Below are positions 12,096-25,521 of a stretch of DNA of 64,000 nucleotides, in pieces. Within the stretch, counting starts at the first letter, position 1. Each line of letters opens with the position of its first letter. The position numbers were made by a program, and so were the translations under genes. The notes beneath the pieces were generated by a model. That model did no database searches and was not told the DNA's origin. It saw nothing but the letters and a program-made list of their open reading frames with translations. Origin of the DNA: Apis mellifera (Eukaryota; Arthropoda; Insecta; Hymenoptera; Apidae). The stretch spans positions 12,400,586-12,464,585 of the forward strand of contig NC_037644.1 of the NCBI RefSeq assembly GCF_003254395.2, written 5' to 3'.

Positions 12096-15000
12096 TTGTA
12101 TTAAACTGACTGTACATCCGGAATTACAATTGAGGTTATACATGATGAAACATATCATGGATTGAATATTTGAACATTTCCGGTAAGAAAAATATTAAAT
12201 TAAATGATAGCTACAGATTAGTTAATGGAAAATATTACTTATTTATCCTATATTATTATTATAACAATTTTAATTATATTTTATGTAATATAATTATTTT
12301 TTACTTTTACGTCGTTATTTTTATAATTTATAAAATATTTGATTTATTGTAAAATATACACTTAGTAATTTATTATCCTATTATATTTATTAATTCTTAT
12401 TTTCAATTCTTGAAGTAGAGAGAGATCAAAAATAAAAATAGCGATAACAATTATATAAAAATGCGAAAATGATAAATATAATGATAACATCAAATAGTTA
12501 TATAAATATTGATTCCAATTACAGATGAAATATTATAATATATATTATCGGAATATATTATGTACATATATGGATATAATGGATAAATTGGATCTAGAAA
12601 TTTTACGAGATCATTAACTAAAATTCTTTTTATGTCAATGCTGTTGCTATGGTATCATTAACGAGCACGAAATTTTTAAAGCTATGTCAATTTTGCCAGA
12701 TGATTCCACTAGATTGCACAACGGGTACATTCGTTATATTTGTAACAATATAAAATATTTTTTTATCTTTATGATGTTAAAAATCAATCTACAATAGTTA
12801 GAAATTATTTTGAATTTTACGTTGTAAATATTATTACCTTTTTGGATGCCACGTTTAAGAGCTGTGAGAAATGAATCTGTTTGAATGCGTTGCCATTATA
12901 TAAATTGCAAGCGATTAATTATGATACGCATATCCGCCCTTCCCACACCATGAATCCAGAGAGATTAAAGTAAGTAAATTCCCAGGCGATTTCTTCTATC
13001 TTCTCTTCCAAAGATTCTTTTGGTTTGATCTTTAAATGAACTTGAACTTGAAAAAATATGGAGCGGTACATAAATATACGACCGTGTGCAGTTACATCCG
13101 GACTTACACATGCGAAACCTATTAAGATAAATTTGGTTCTGCTCACGATTTTATAATATATCAATATTTTAGTTACAATTAAAATCTTTGATTATATTAT
13201 TGATAATCTTTTTGTTAATACGAATAAAAATAAGAAAAAGGAAATTAATAAATCTTAAAAATTATAAATTATTCTTTGATAAATTTATTTTAATTCTTTT
13301 TTCATTTTTTAAATAAAATTAAAATAATCGTATTTACATAAATACGATTAAATTAAAATATATATAAATGAAAAATATAATTATGGAATTGATCATGATC
13401 TAATTACATTTCCTTAACTATTACTTTCCATATATGTTAAATCCATTGTTATATTCACATTATTTTCTTGCTTTTTAAGATATAATGTAAAATACTTTTA
13501 CCTTGATACTTTTATCCTGCTATTTTTTGCACATCGATCACTATTTCTTTTTGATTTATTCATCTATAATTAATAACTTTTTAATTTAATTTAACTTTAA
13601 AATGTATATAGTATTCAATATAGCAAATATAGTTAACAGTAAAAGTTTTAAATAAATTTGTAAATTATTAGAATATTATTAAAAATCAAATAATAATTAT
13701 AAATTCTATTCCTTTTTGATTATGTTTTTTTGAATACGTATCCTTATTTTGATACGTATTAAAGTCACGAGAATAAAAAAGAAATAATACGTGATAAGAA
13801 CACTATTCATTAAAAAATAAAAAATTCGTTCAAATATTTTTTGCAAACATTGTACACGTGCAAAATAACAATTCAACATTACGTACAATATTATTCTTGC
13901 ACGAAAGATATTAATAATTATTCTATGCTGCGCGATGATTATGTAGTTCTATCTTTCGTCACGGCGAATGAATCAGAGTATGTACATCGTATATGCGGAA
14001 TATGTATAACCTATACCGTAAGTATATCGACCCCAGCATCTGCCGTGTTCAATATGTGGGGCGAGCTATCGACAAAGACTGTATTATAGATCGTGTATTG
14101 AACTCTGTTTCTATTCTCGCAACGTATTTCATAAATTATCACTTTTATATAGTTATCCGTTATCCTTATCGATATAAGTTATTTCACCAATTGATAAATG
14201 ATTTTTTTCGCGAATTAATCATACATCTAGACCAATCAATTAGTTTATGAGTTTATAAATATTAATAAAATTATAAAATATGAATTTTCTATGTAAAAAA
14301 TTCGAAAATTGTTTGATTCTTTATTACATTCTGGATGATCTCTTTTAAAAACAACAGACGAGGTGAACCACCGGCTCATCGTACTACATGAGACCACGTG
14401 TTGAGTTTAATTTCTATTCTCGTAACGCGTTCTATATTTGGAATACGCAAGTACTTATTTGATTTCTATCATTGCTACAGACGCGAACTTTCTATTGCTT
14501 CTATCTCTCATGTTAATTATTTATATAACTATGAGAACATGTAAAAACCATAAAAAATTAAAATTTTACAAGATGATTTTATGTTTCACAACATAAAATT
14601 GAAACTTCTGAAATTTTTTTTATTTCTTTTGAACGTTCCACACAAGATACCATTTTTCAGAATATGAATATTAATTTCTTTTTTTTCTTTCCTTAGCACA
14701 ATTTCAATTCATTTGAACGTTTACACGCTTTTCAACTATTTAAATATCTATTAATATTTAAAAAGAATATATCTCGATTATATTTATATATTTAAATATC
14801 TTTATACTAGATTGTTCTATTACGATTCTATATACAATTATATAAGAAAAGAAACAAGCATTTAAAGTTGCTCAATATTCGTTTAAATTTAAAATGATAT
14901 ATTTACTGGCATGTAAGATCAATATCTTATTTCCTTTGTTTTATTACAAGCATTAGCGTTAACAGGCAATTTGTATTCTCGTAAATGTCTTGAAACGTGT

Positions 15001-15400
15001 ACACATGCATGTAATTACAAGATATATTAGTCATGTCCGCTTTGAGAAAAACCCTTCAATGAGAACCCTGTTGGATAGTCGCCAAAATTGTAATTGCTTT
15101 ATTTCACCTCCTTTAACGCGAAATGCGGCTGTTGATTTCGACTTCTAAAAACCAACTCGTTCTCAGAAAGCACACGTTTTCGTTCCACTTTCATACAATC
15201 GAATATTCGTGTGACCGTGTTAAATACATTTGCAAAATTAAAAAAGATCATGAAAGGCATCACGTTCAGTGATTGTGTTGAAGCGTATATCCTTCCACTT
15301 TTTTCTTCTAATCTTAAACGATATATAAGTTAGGTTAGGTTAATTGTTCGTACATAATTATGTAAATTAATTGGAAGAGAATATGGGTTATCACTGAAAA
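12096..15400. other. AT-rich non-coding stretch with small islands
   Basis: Small GC-richer patches at about 12870-13120, 13840-14110 and 14990-15280. An AGGTTAGGTTA run lies at about 15331-15341. No supported gene. Confidence 0.4.
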
Positions 15401-15409
15401 CTGCTACTA

Positions 15410-15680
15410 CAAGTTCAAGTTTTCATAGATGAAGGGTTTTGAAGTTTCCAGATACGATCTTATTCTCTTTCTTCTTCATCTGCGGATCCCTCGTCCCACT
15501 CGAGAAGGATGCCTTGTACAGTATCCAGCCATTCATCCGGTAGTTTTTGCTTGTCGACTTAACGAACATACACTCTGTTCCAGTTTCATTCAACCCGATT
15601 TTTTGCTGTGACAACAATCGTTCACCGATTACGAGACTATCTGGAATGAATGGGAAAGAGAACAAGGTGTGTCATTATTT
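15410..15680. other. GC-richer island with a coding-like stretch
   Basis: On the minus strand one frame reads KLPDEWLDTVQG followed by an acidic tail and a TAA. A second frame is open over 80 codons. The acidic stretch looks more protein-like than its surroundings, but there is no clear acceptor or partner exon. It may be a terminal exon, a pseudogene scrap or a regulatory island. Confidence 0.2.
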
Positions 15681-16097
15681 AAAATTGAAATCGATGATCA
15701 ACACATGGAAATATTTAATTATTTTATTATTCATTAAGTATCATTGTATTATTTTAATATTATTTTGGAAATAATTAAAAACTTATTTTGTGAAATACAT
15801 CATTAATATATTTTTTTCTCATTATATTTAGATTTGTTTATATTTTCAATAAAAAATGAGAATAAATATTTGATTTAGATGGGATATATTATTAATTAGT
15901 TTGATGAAATTGTAAAAAAAAAAATTAACAGATTAATTGAATTATATTTTGTAGGATAGAAAAGAGTTAAATTTGAATTTTCTGTTTCTGTTCGAATCGA
16001 AATGCACGAAAGGTAAGAAGGTCCTCGAAGTGCCTGTTCGTCCTTCGACGGAGCTGAACAGTAAATCGATCCTGCTTACCTGACGAAGCGGAAATGG

Positions 16098-16107
16098 CTA
16101 TTTATAA
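16098..16107 (+). promoter_or_regulatory. MEF2-type site in a GC-richer island
   Basis: CTATTTATAA fits YTA(A/T)4TAR exactly. It lies in a roughly 110 bp island (about 16010-16120) next to strong TTACC/GGTAA strings. AT-rich DNA makes chance matches common, so weight is modest. Confidence 0.25.
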
Positions 16108-16305
16108 CTTCGAATGCCTCTTGAATTCTTATTTACAGTTTATGAGAAGGGTCCAATGAAGAATATATTACTTTACAATGATCAAAGCTTCGTATTCTTC
16201 CAATTTGATATATTGCAATTATATGTAATATATTTAATCTAATTCTTTTAAAAATTCAAAGTATAAAATTTTATATTTTGTTTTGTCGATAAATTTAAAA
16301 ATTGA

Positions 16306-16309
<4 letters not shown>

Positions 16310-16366
<57 letters not shown>
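16310..16366. repeat. (AT)n microsatellite
   Basis: An uninterrupted dinucleotide run of about 27-28 units, followed by a few ATAAT variants. Confidence 0.9.
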
Positions 16367-16370
<4 letters not shown>

Positions 16371-17450
16371 ATATAATTTAAAATTGAAATATAGAATAAT
16401 AGTCGTAGTAAGGATATCATATCATCGTCGATATCCGCATTCCTAAATCCATTGAAATATGTAGGAAAAAAAAAAAAATGCCTGAAAATTCGAAAGTAGT
16501 TTGCACTGCCAAAGAAGACGTGTTTAACTGGAAGAGGCGACCTACATATTATCTACGCATGACTACACTGATAGAAAACTCTCACATGTATAGGGTGAGC
16601 TAATTGTAATCAACTGTATATAGCAATGCTTCTGGATATTCCGATTAATTTCAATTTCCTGTGCATGACACAAATATTGACGAAATGATCATGAGAACGA
16701 TGTCATTAATAAGATTTAATATCTTAACTATTATATTATCATATCTTCAACTATTTCATTTTAGAATTAAAATGTGAAAATATAATTCGCGATTCCCTTA
16801 GATATAAATATTTATACATAAATGATTCACTCTTTACGAACAGTAAATTTTTCTTCATTTTTCCGATAAATCTCTAAAATAACAAATTATTCGTTATATT
16901 TTCTGTCCTTCATATATAAAATGATTCAATTATTTTTCTACGCTTGATATCATATCAAACGTTTTAAATCGCAAATAATTTTCGATATAATACACACGAT
17001 TCAAGTTTTAACGCATGAAATTGTAGGTCATTAAAGCGCTTAACATTTCCGTGAATGGTATAAATGAAGAGCGGTGGAGACCGGTTGAGCTACATACATA
17101 GACGGCTAACAAGCTCCAAAGTTGCACAGATAAGGTAAGACCTTGCTTCTCTGAACAAGGACACCAGACGTTGTCTTACCATATAGAAAACATACCATCC
17201 TAGCTATATGTAGTTACACGTACGCTGTTCCACTTTCATATGCAACGAGAACGGTGCACTTGGCCTAACGTGAATGTATATGTGTCACGTATATAATATT
17301 ACAAAGTTATACAGAAACGTGAAAACTATGACGAACTTTGGATAATTTCTTTAGAAGTTTTCTTCGATATATAAATTTTTCGTAGAATCATTCGGATCGA
17401 ATACAATTGTAACAACAGAAAGCGGAATGTGGTTATTGTTTTAGTTTCAA

Positions 17451-17465
17451 CCTAACCTAACCTAA
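17451..17465. repeat. Three-unit interstitial telomere-like repeat (CCTAA)3
   Basis: Three perfect CCTAA units (TTAGG on the other strand). Shorter relatives occur at about 2173, 15330 and 21765. Confidence 0.6.
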
Positions 17466-17769
17466 CAAATGCTGATTGAAAGTTTTGAAAAATCAATGAT
17501 GGAACGAATTTCAAAGAATTGATGGAAAATAAATTGATAAAATAAGTGTATAAAAATTTGAAAAAAATTGATTTCATGATATTTCGTTTATATGTATGTA
17601 ATAAAAACGGAGATGTTTCGAAGTTTTTAAAATGGCTGTTTCTCAAGCGAATATATATTTCTCAAGCGTACGTATTTCTCGAAAGCAAATTGAAAGTAGT
17701 AGTCGACCAATATTTCACCGCAGAACTTGACACCGATGGCAACAAAGAGAAGCTAAAATAAATTTAGCA

Positions 17770-20690
17770 TGGCTTCAAGTAAATGAACTTTAATGCAAAA
17801 AAGTAACATCGTTGCACGTATTTATATATCACACATATTTTAAAATATTTTTAACATGCTATGCGTTTAATATTTATTAGTTAAATTATTATTTATAATA
17901 TTATATTTTTAATATTTATTTATTAATTAATTAAATTAATTTTATTTCAAATAAATAAAATTGAAAAAATAAAAAATAATTATCTTTTTTTGATTTTAAC
18001 AAAGTCGTATCTGAAAAAATTAATAAATATAGATATTTTTTATCATTATTGGATTATTTACTGATTGCTGATGAATTGCTAAATATTCGAATGTTAAGTA
18101 TTGATAAGTAGTAGTTAATAAGTAATTGTTCATATAAAACTAATACTAATATCAATAATATACTAAGATATAAGATAATTGTTACGTTTCATGCGATAAT
18201 TATCAGAAGGAAAATTTTCCTTTATATCGTGTCCATTATAAAATAATATAATTTTATTTGTTTAATCCATGTATAATGATCACTCATAAGTATTCATATC
18301 GATGTATACCTATTTAAGATCACTAATGCAAGAAATATAACTTTCTTGAATGATTGATGAACGTATTACGCTTTCGTGTTTCATGCTCATTATTTCGTAA
18401 TAACATAATTTATTAATATTCCTTTACTCATCGTTCATCGACAGATGTTAAAATTTCCTAGAACGATTTCTGACATCGTTTAGATAAATCAATCGCACGA
18501 ATTCTTTATCGTTTAAACTTTCTTTTATCGATTCATCTGTTAAATCCAAATAAAAAAAAAAAAAAAGATAAATAAGAAAAATAAATTAATTTATAATTTA
18601 TTTGTATTTTTCAAATAATTTTATGAAATATGTGTAAAAATTACACAAATGTGAACGGTTGAGCGCCGATCTGAATATACGGAAGGACAAAATCATCTTT
18701 TTGGTAATCCTAACGATCCACGGCCATGTTCCAAATCCTTGGATTTACTTCCTTCGTGGAAGAAAACGGAGTCAAGAACGTAAGTAGCAGCCGGCAGTAT
18801 GTGAGTACATTCGTTTTACCGGTTGTCTACCTGTTCTGGGTCAATCGTGTGTGCAAGGTCAAATCCCAAGAATCTCCAACGTCATTCCGTCAGAGCTGAA
18901 GACCGCGGATCTTGCGTGCTAGAATGAAATAGTCGTCATTTTTACCTTCGATTCGTCAACTCATTGCAAGAAAAATATTTCACCGGCATTGACGAACCCG
19001 ATTCCATGGCTATTATGCGCGCAAAAAATTATAAAAAATTTAAATTTTTATTTTTTTGTTAAATCTGAATTCAATATTTTTCCTTTTGTTATTATTATTA
19101 TTTTAATTTAGAATATTAATTTTGATACGCACGTTTTGCTTTTAATTTAGGAATAAAGGAATTCCATGCGTAAAATATGATAGATTGTAAGATATAAATA
19201 CATATCGTGAAAAACAATTAAGTAAAAAATCTAAGCATCTTTATTCTACGGTACTTAGAGATTATCTTATCGATTAAAGCTATCACAGAAAAATTATTAT
19301 GTTATTATTTTTATTATTAATTTATCAATTTTTACAAAAATATGATATTTATCTTTTAAGTGTTCAAAGAAATATTTACCAATTATTATTTCGATTTCCA
19401 TTTCTAAAATTTTTCTTTCCTTCTAAATTTTTAAACTATAAAAAAAAATATTTGATTGAAATAAGAACATAGATTAAAAAAGCAAATGATTATATCTATC
19501 TTTGAATAATAGATAAATGCATGTAATCGCATGAATTTTACACGTGTCATTCTAAATGCTTGGAATAATGCAATTACTATATGAGTAAGCGATGAATAAA
19601 CAACAACGTACTCTGACTAACGGTTGAAATCCTTCTGAAAAGTAAGCCACTACTTTGAATCATCGAATGAATTTTTGATCGAAGTTTTGAATCGTTCGTT
19701 CATAAACGAATAACAATTTCTCCAATCTTTGCATACATATTATCATTTTCTTTATCATCAGCTGCTCAGTCCAACGTCACTGTTTCTCGATTTAACGAGC
19801 CATAAGTCAACACTAAATATAGTGATCGCGTATTATCGCGCGTCTCTGACCGGATTCCTTGCATGCTTGGCAATCGCCAATGAGAACTATTACTATGACT
19901 AGAAATTAGTTGCAGACAAATTAATTACTTCTCACTTTGAGATTGATTACTAATTAAATGTTTATAAAAATTTAATAAAATTTAACAAAAAGATTACATT
20001 TAAAAATTTAAATATTTCACTTTAAGAGAAATTGAAGGAAAAACTGCGAAACGAAATGAAATTTTTCAGAGAGAAATTTTTATTTTCCATTTAAAGACAA
20101 TTCAAGTATTACGCATGAACAGCCACTAGGTTGTACTTTGAAGAGAAGAGAAGTATATAAGAGATCTCTTTTGTTTCTTATCAAAGGAAAATAAAGAAAT
20201 ATTCGTAAAGTATGTGTAACAAAAAAAATTAAAATAATTACATTTTAATCTTTCATAGTATTTTTGTAGTATTATCTCTGAAAATAATTTAGATAAAAAT
20301 TGTATAAAATTTTTTTTTAAATTATATATATATATATATATATAAAAGTACAAAATATTGAATTATCTTATTAAGAATTTTTAATAATTATATGTAATTT
20401 TTTTATTATATTTTTATTTATGTCTTTTCATTGCAATTCAAAATATCATTATTTGCCAATTATTTATAAGATATCGCAATAATTTATATCAAAATTATAT
20501 TGAGTAAACTGATATATAAAAAAAATAAAAAGTCATAAATTTATCTTGTTAAATTTTATCAATAATTCGTGATGAATAAACTAAATTTAATCATTATATT
20601 TCTAAGAAAAAATTCGTAACTGTAAAAACATGTTCTTCGATAAGTATATACTTGTTTACAAAGAATTTCTACTTCAAGCTCTTTCAATAC
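17770..20690. other. AT-rich stretch with one island
   Basis: A GC-richer patch at about 18650-19020 contains CAAGGTCA near 18855, a nuclear-receptor half-site. The rest shows no gene. A (TA)n run lies near 20322-20342. Confidence 0.35.
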
Positions 20691-20762
20691 GTTTCCCCAA
20701 ACTCTGATTTCTTTGTTAACCTAACTTGGTGAATTTTCAATTCGCGAAAGATATGCCGTACA

Positions 20763-20775
20763 AGGTCTTTGACCT
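20763..20775. promoter_or_regulatory. Ecdysone-response-like inverted repeat (IR1)
   Basis: AGGTCTTTGACCT is an inverted repeat with one central base. It differs at one base from the EcR/USP consensus RGGTCANTGACCY. It lies at the start of the largest upstream GC-richer island (about 20700-21290). Further AAGGTC half-sites occur near 21165 (reverse) and 21195. Confidence 0.3.
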
Positions 20776-21180
20776 CGTTACGGTGATTCTCGATGATAGT
20801 TTCACTGTCTGGACCGAATGCATGCGGATAGTCCGATGAGAAAGAACCTTAAGCACTCTTCTGGGTGGGTGCGTTGAACTTACCGTCGCATTCCGTATTG
20901 ATTTCGGTGGCACTGCGCGACTGGAGCCAGACGTTACCTACAGCACGTGTCCGCGTAGGGCAGACACGCCCAATCTGAACTTTCCACGGGACGAGATCAT
21001 GGATCTGATAAAGGGATAAAGGGTTCGAAGGAAAAAATACGCCCAATCTTTCCATGGAAATTGCATCAAAACACTTTCACTGAAAACGGCCGATGACTAA
21101 AGCATGGACATAATCGGTTAATCGTTATGCCGATGGCACGGCCAGAGCCTTACGCAAGGCCTCGAAGACCTTGAACGGGA

Positions 21181-21261
21181 CCTTATTTGGTAAGCAAGGT
21201 CGAGGCTTAGCGGACCATTGGGTTTTCAGGCCGCCCACAATGCAACTTGCACCTTATTTGG
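21181..21261 (+). promoter_or_regulatory. Pair of perfect CArG boxes upstream of actin
   Basis: CCTTATTTGG occurs at 21181-21190 and again at 21252-21261, each an exact CC(A/T)6GG serum-response-factor site. SRF sites of this form are classical in actin promoters. The pair lies about 4.2 kb upstream of the proximal actin leader. Confidence 0.4.
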
Positions 21262-21299
21262 ATTTAATTCTTCCTATCGAGAGGAATTACCGCGATAAC

Positions 21300-22480
21300 G
21301 GAAAATAAATAGAAATACATTGTGTGATATTGGCTGAATTAACAAAAATTAATATTGATATGTATTTGGAAATGGTATCGTAAAATGTTTCGTATATTTT
21401 GTAAATTATAAATATTTTTATCGGTCACAAATTATATTCAGCACATAAACTTCTGCATTTAAGCATTTTTTTATATTATATAATATTTTGAATGATTTTT
21501 ATTAATATTATATAAACATATATTTATTTTTTAATATATTTTGGTTAAATATGTTTAAAGATATCGATTATTTTATAAATTTCTCTTGTTACATTTGATC
21601 ATTTGTTCGTTAACTCATAAGTGTATAGATATTTGTGTTATGATTTATATTTTCATTCTTATATTTTATTTAATACTCGAAAGATTAAAAGCATATTTTA
21701 CATCGTATTTTGTACGAAGATGCTGCATGCAAGTGACAGTGGGCCGGACGCTGACATCATTTTGAGGTTAGGTTAGACTTACCTTAGGTGAAGTAGCTTA
21801 CTCGTTCATCTGGTATGTAAGTGATGTATGAATGTAAAGAATTTCACATACCAAGTATAATATGATGTATAACGTTTAAAAATTATATTAATAATAATAA
21901 ATTATTATAAAAATAATACAATAATTATTGAATTCCAAGAAGAAAAATGAAATCAAGAACATTTGACATGTCTTCGTAAAAAAACAATTCAATATGATTT
22001 CTTATTAGGCACAAATGATTCACTGATTATATCATCGAAGCACTATTTCGACAAAGAAGCGTGACAGGTGTATTTATAAAACTGTCCTATTTTTTTTTTT
22101 TTTTGAACATACCTTTCGCAATGTACAAATTTATTCTTTAAACAATTATTATTATATGATATATTTTATATATATATTTTTAGAAACTATTAAATCTAAA
22201 ATAGTTTTTTTAATCTTAAAAATTCTATAAATTTAAACTTTGAGTATTAAAAATGTATTAAAAAATTATTATAAATAATTAAGATAAACAAAAATTTTAA
22301 ACCATTTTAAATGCACAATGTATAATGATAAAATGTATGAAAATACATATTATCAATATTTCCTATAATTTAATTTTAATTATTTGATAATAATACATTT
22401 TAATTATAACAGTGATATTATAATTATGATTTATAGACAAATTAATTGCAAAATATTTTGAAAAAATAACATATTTTGAC
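21300..22480. other. AT-rich non-coding stretch
   Basis: No gene seen. An AGGTTAGGTTAGA run lies at about 21765. A run of T lies near 22090. Confidence 0.45.
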
Positions 22481-22688
22481 ATTTTCATTACCACGTGGTT
22501 TCCGTTCACAAGCACGTTTACTATTGTACTGCACGAATACGCTTATCGATTTTGAAGCAGACACTGCACTCACACATACTATGACAGCTTTAGTTTGATG
22601 GATACGTATTATATAGAAAATAGAACCGAAGCGTAGGGCTTACGTGACATCGTAGTAGTCCAGTGCACCCTTATCCGCGCCCTTGAGT

Positions 22689-22698
22689 CTATTTTTAG
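22689..22698 (+). promoter_or_regulatory. MEF2-type site in an upstream island
   Basis: CTATTTTTAG is an exact MEF2 consensus within a GC-richer island (about 22490-22730) upstream of actin. Confidence 0.3.
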
Positions 22699-23769
22699 CT
22701 TCTGTTTCAAGAAAAAGGCGGTCGAGATGACATACACAACATGCAATAAATGGGTGGATGAATATAATCGGTTTCATTTGGTTATTTAAATTTATTCTCT
22801 GATTTTTAAAAAAAAATTGAATTTGAAATAAACAGTAGTTACTCTATTCTAAAATAAAATCTAGATAACAAATAAGCATAAATCTCTTAAATCTGACAAA
22901 TAAGTTAAATCTGACCTACTGACTTCCTAAATGTATCTTACGTATATAATTTTTGGCACAATTTTTAAAATTGAAAAAGCAAATAGTATTAAATTACGAT
23001 TGTAGATTATTGATATGAATTATTAATAATTGTTAATAATTTGATTTTATAAAATTATTCAATGATCTTTTATGAAAACAGGTTATAAATTTCTAGTTAA
23101 TTATATTATCAAAATAAAATATATAACTAAATTTCATTACAAAGAATAAAATATCAATCTTTCTTCTTTTTTTCTTAATTTCTTTTTCTTTCTTTAAATA
23201 TATCAAACTACTTGATTAAAGAAAAAATTTCTTCTCAAATTGAAAGAATAGATATTTCAATTCATGAAATCATTTTTGTAAAATATTTAAAATACAAATA
23301 TAAAAATACAAATATATAAAATACAAGAAGAATAAATTGCATTTATTATATAGCAATTCCATTATTAATATATCTATTAATACAAAAAATATTATTTATT
23401 AATTAAATCAACGATGCAATATCTTCTATCAAAAAATAGATAAAGATATTTGATGTTTCATATTTTAATAAACTTTATTTTAAATATGACTTCCATTAAT
23501 GATTGCAAATATAAGAAAGTATTAAATCTCAATGACAAATGTTTCGATTTGCATTAAGTAAAAGAAAATGTTGACCATTCCAAAGTATACATATAACAAA
23601 ACTTTTTCTGACTCATACCTACTGCCGGTACACACATACACAAAGAACGTGATAATCTTCGCATACATTGATATGTTCACTACTACAAACAGCTCTGACG
23701 GTTAGTCAGGAAAGCCCTTACGCTAGTATACGCTTCCAGAAGGCATTATGCTCCCCGTATCGTACAGTT

Positions 23770-24257
23770 TGAAGCGGCATTTGGAGAATCTAGCCGGCAG
23801 CCGGCCAACGGACCAATCAGCGAGCCGCTTTCGTTTTATGCCCATATATGGCAAGAGCTGTGAATTCAAGTAGTGGGGGAAGTCGGACGAATCCATTCCG
23901 GAAATAGGGGTGTAGCCATATAACAATATTAAATAATATAATTTTAAAATAAAAGCATGATCACTAAATTTTTAATTTTTCAAATTTTCATTGCTCAATG
24001 AATTATATTTATGCATAAATTTGAAAAATAAAATGAAAAAATAGGATTACATATCAGATAATTTAGAGCATTTACAGCGTGTATACCGACCACACCTTTG
24101 GGCGAGTCTACATGACACGGTACCGGCCACGATCGTGCTCACAGTGTTCGCAACTCGCGGCTCTCGAGTCTCGCTTCGTCGTGCCGATAGTATTCTTGCG
24201 GTGTCTCTTTGCCGATCAGCGATCGAGTACTTTGTTGGTTACCTTCGATTCTAAAAG
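23770..24257 (+). promoter_or_regulatory. Candidate distal promoter and alternative leader exon of actin
   Basis: A GC-richer segment holds an NF-Y-type box ACCAATCAG (core at about 23813), a perfect CArG box CCATATATGG at 23842-23851 and, after about 400 bp, a strong donor AAAAG|GTAAGT at 24257/24258. Joined to the acceptor at 26546 this would be an alternative untranslated first exon. The proximal promoter has the same CArG plus CCAAT pairing. The start site within about 24080-24120 is inferred. Confidence 0.4.
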
Positions 24258-25302
24258 GTAAGTAATATACTATTTAATATATTAAAGTTCAAGTTTAGCA
24301 TTAATTTAACATATTTCACGATGATCTATCATAATTTTAACGGCAAAAAGATCGAGGACACACGCCGGTTGATGAGCAGCCATGATGGCAGGGCGTTGCT
24401 CTCTCCATTTTTGACTTTCGATGTAGCCTCTATTTGTTTAAAGAATTCATTTCTGCTAACATTATTTTGAAAATGGGGAATATACTGTGACGATCCGACA
24501 GGTTGTCGTTGTCAAGTGGTTTCTGACGTATACGCACTGCAAGGCAGGTGGTCGCGACGTGGTCGTTTATTAATAGCAGTACTCTGTACGGTGTTATAGA
24601 ACCTGCGATTATGCTTGCTCGTAACATGAAATACAGCATAAATCTGTCATCGGTTGAGAAATTAAAATGCTAAATATAGAGATTATTATAACATTTTTAT
24701 TTCATACAATTCTAGATTTAAATATTTATATTTATGAATGTTTGAGAGTAATTATAAATTCATTTATTTTAAAAAACATGTATAAAATAGTTAAGAAACT
24801 TAGCGTTTAAATATTTTGCATTCTAGATAGAACTGAAAATAATGTAAACTACTTCATACATTTTGTAAAATATAATTTATTAATCAAATCAATAAAATAT
24901 ATAAATTAATTAAATAGTTAAATCCTTTAAATTTTTTTATAATACTTCATTAAAATTATTGATATTAAAAAATATATAAATTTTTATATATAAAATATCG
25001 ATAAATTTTTTAAAAATTTCGTTTGCACAATTATTTCATATGTCTATTAAAAATCAATAGAAGTATTGAAATTATTCAAAATAATAATTTATTAATTGGA
25101 TGTAAAAAATCGACTGACATTGAATGTGATCAAACTGAACTTACATAGTAAGGAGAGGGAGGAAAATATTGGCAAGATCGGAGATGTGCGGTTCGGTCAA
25201 TTTGGCGGATGCATTCACGAAGGGTGGTGAGACACACTTAAAATGGTTAGAGAAGGGCACAGAAGGGGCAGAGGGGGTAAACCCCTCCGTGGCAGAGCAC
25301 TT

Positions 25303-25521
25303 CCATATATGGTAAAGAAAGCCAGGATTGGCTGAGGGTGTCCTGCCCTTATTGGCCGATTGCTTGGTAGTGGGGGGTCGACGACTGTGTTCATATAATA
25401 CACTGCAAGCCGGCTGTCAGCTACACTCTGTGTTTGGTGCTAGATCGGTCGGCAGTGTCACATCCAAAGACCCAAGCTCCCTAACTTGTACATAACTTTT
25501 TTTTTATATAAAACGAAAAAC
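25303..25521 (+). promoter_or_regulatory. Proximal actin promoter and untranslated exon 1
   Basis: Elements in order: perfect CArG CCATATATGG 25303-25312, inverted CCAAT (ATTGG) at 25327 and 25351, TATAATA at 25394-25400, and an initiator-like TCAGC about 20 bases downstream (start site about 25419). The leader ends at the strong donor AAAC|GTAAGT at 25521/25522. The acceptor TTTTTACAG at 26546 then leads into the actin ATG. Confidence 0.6.
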
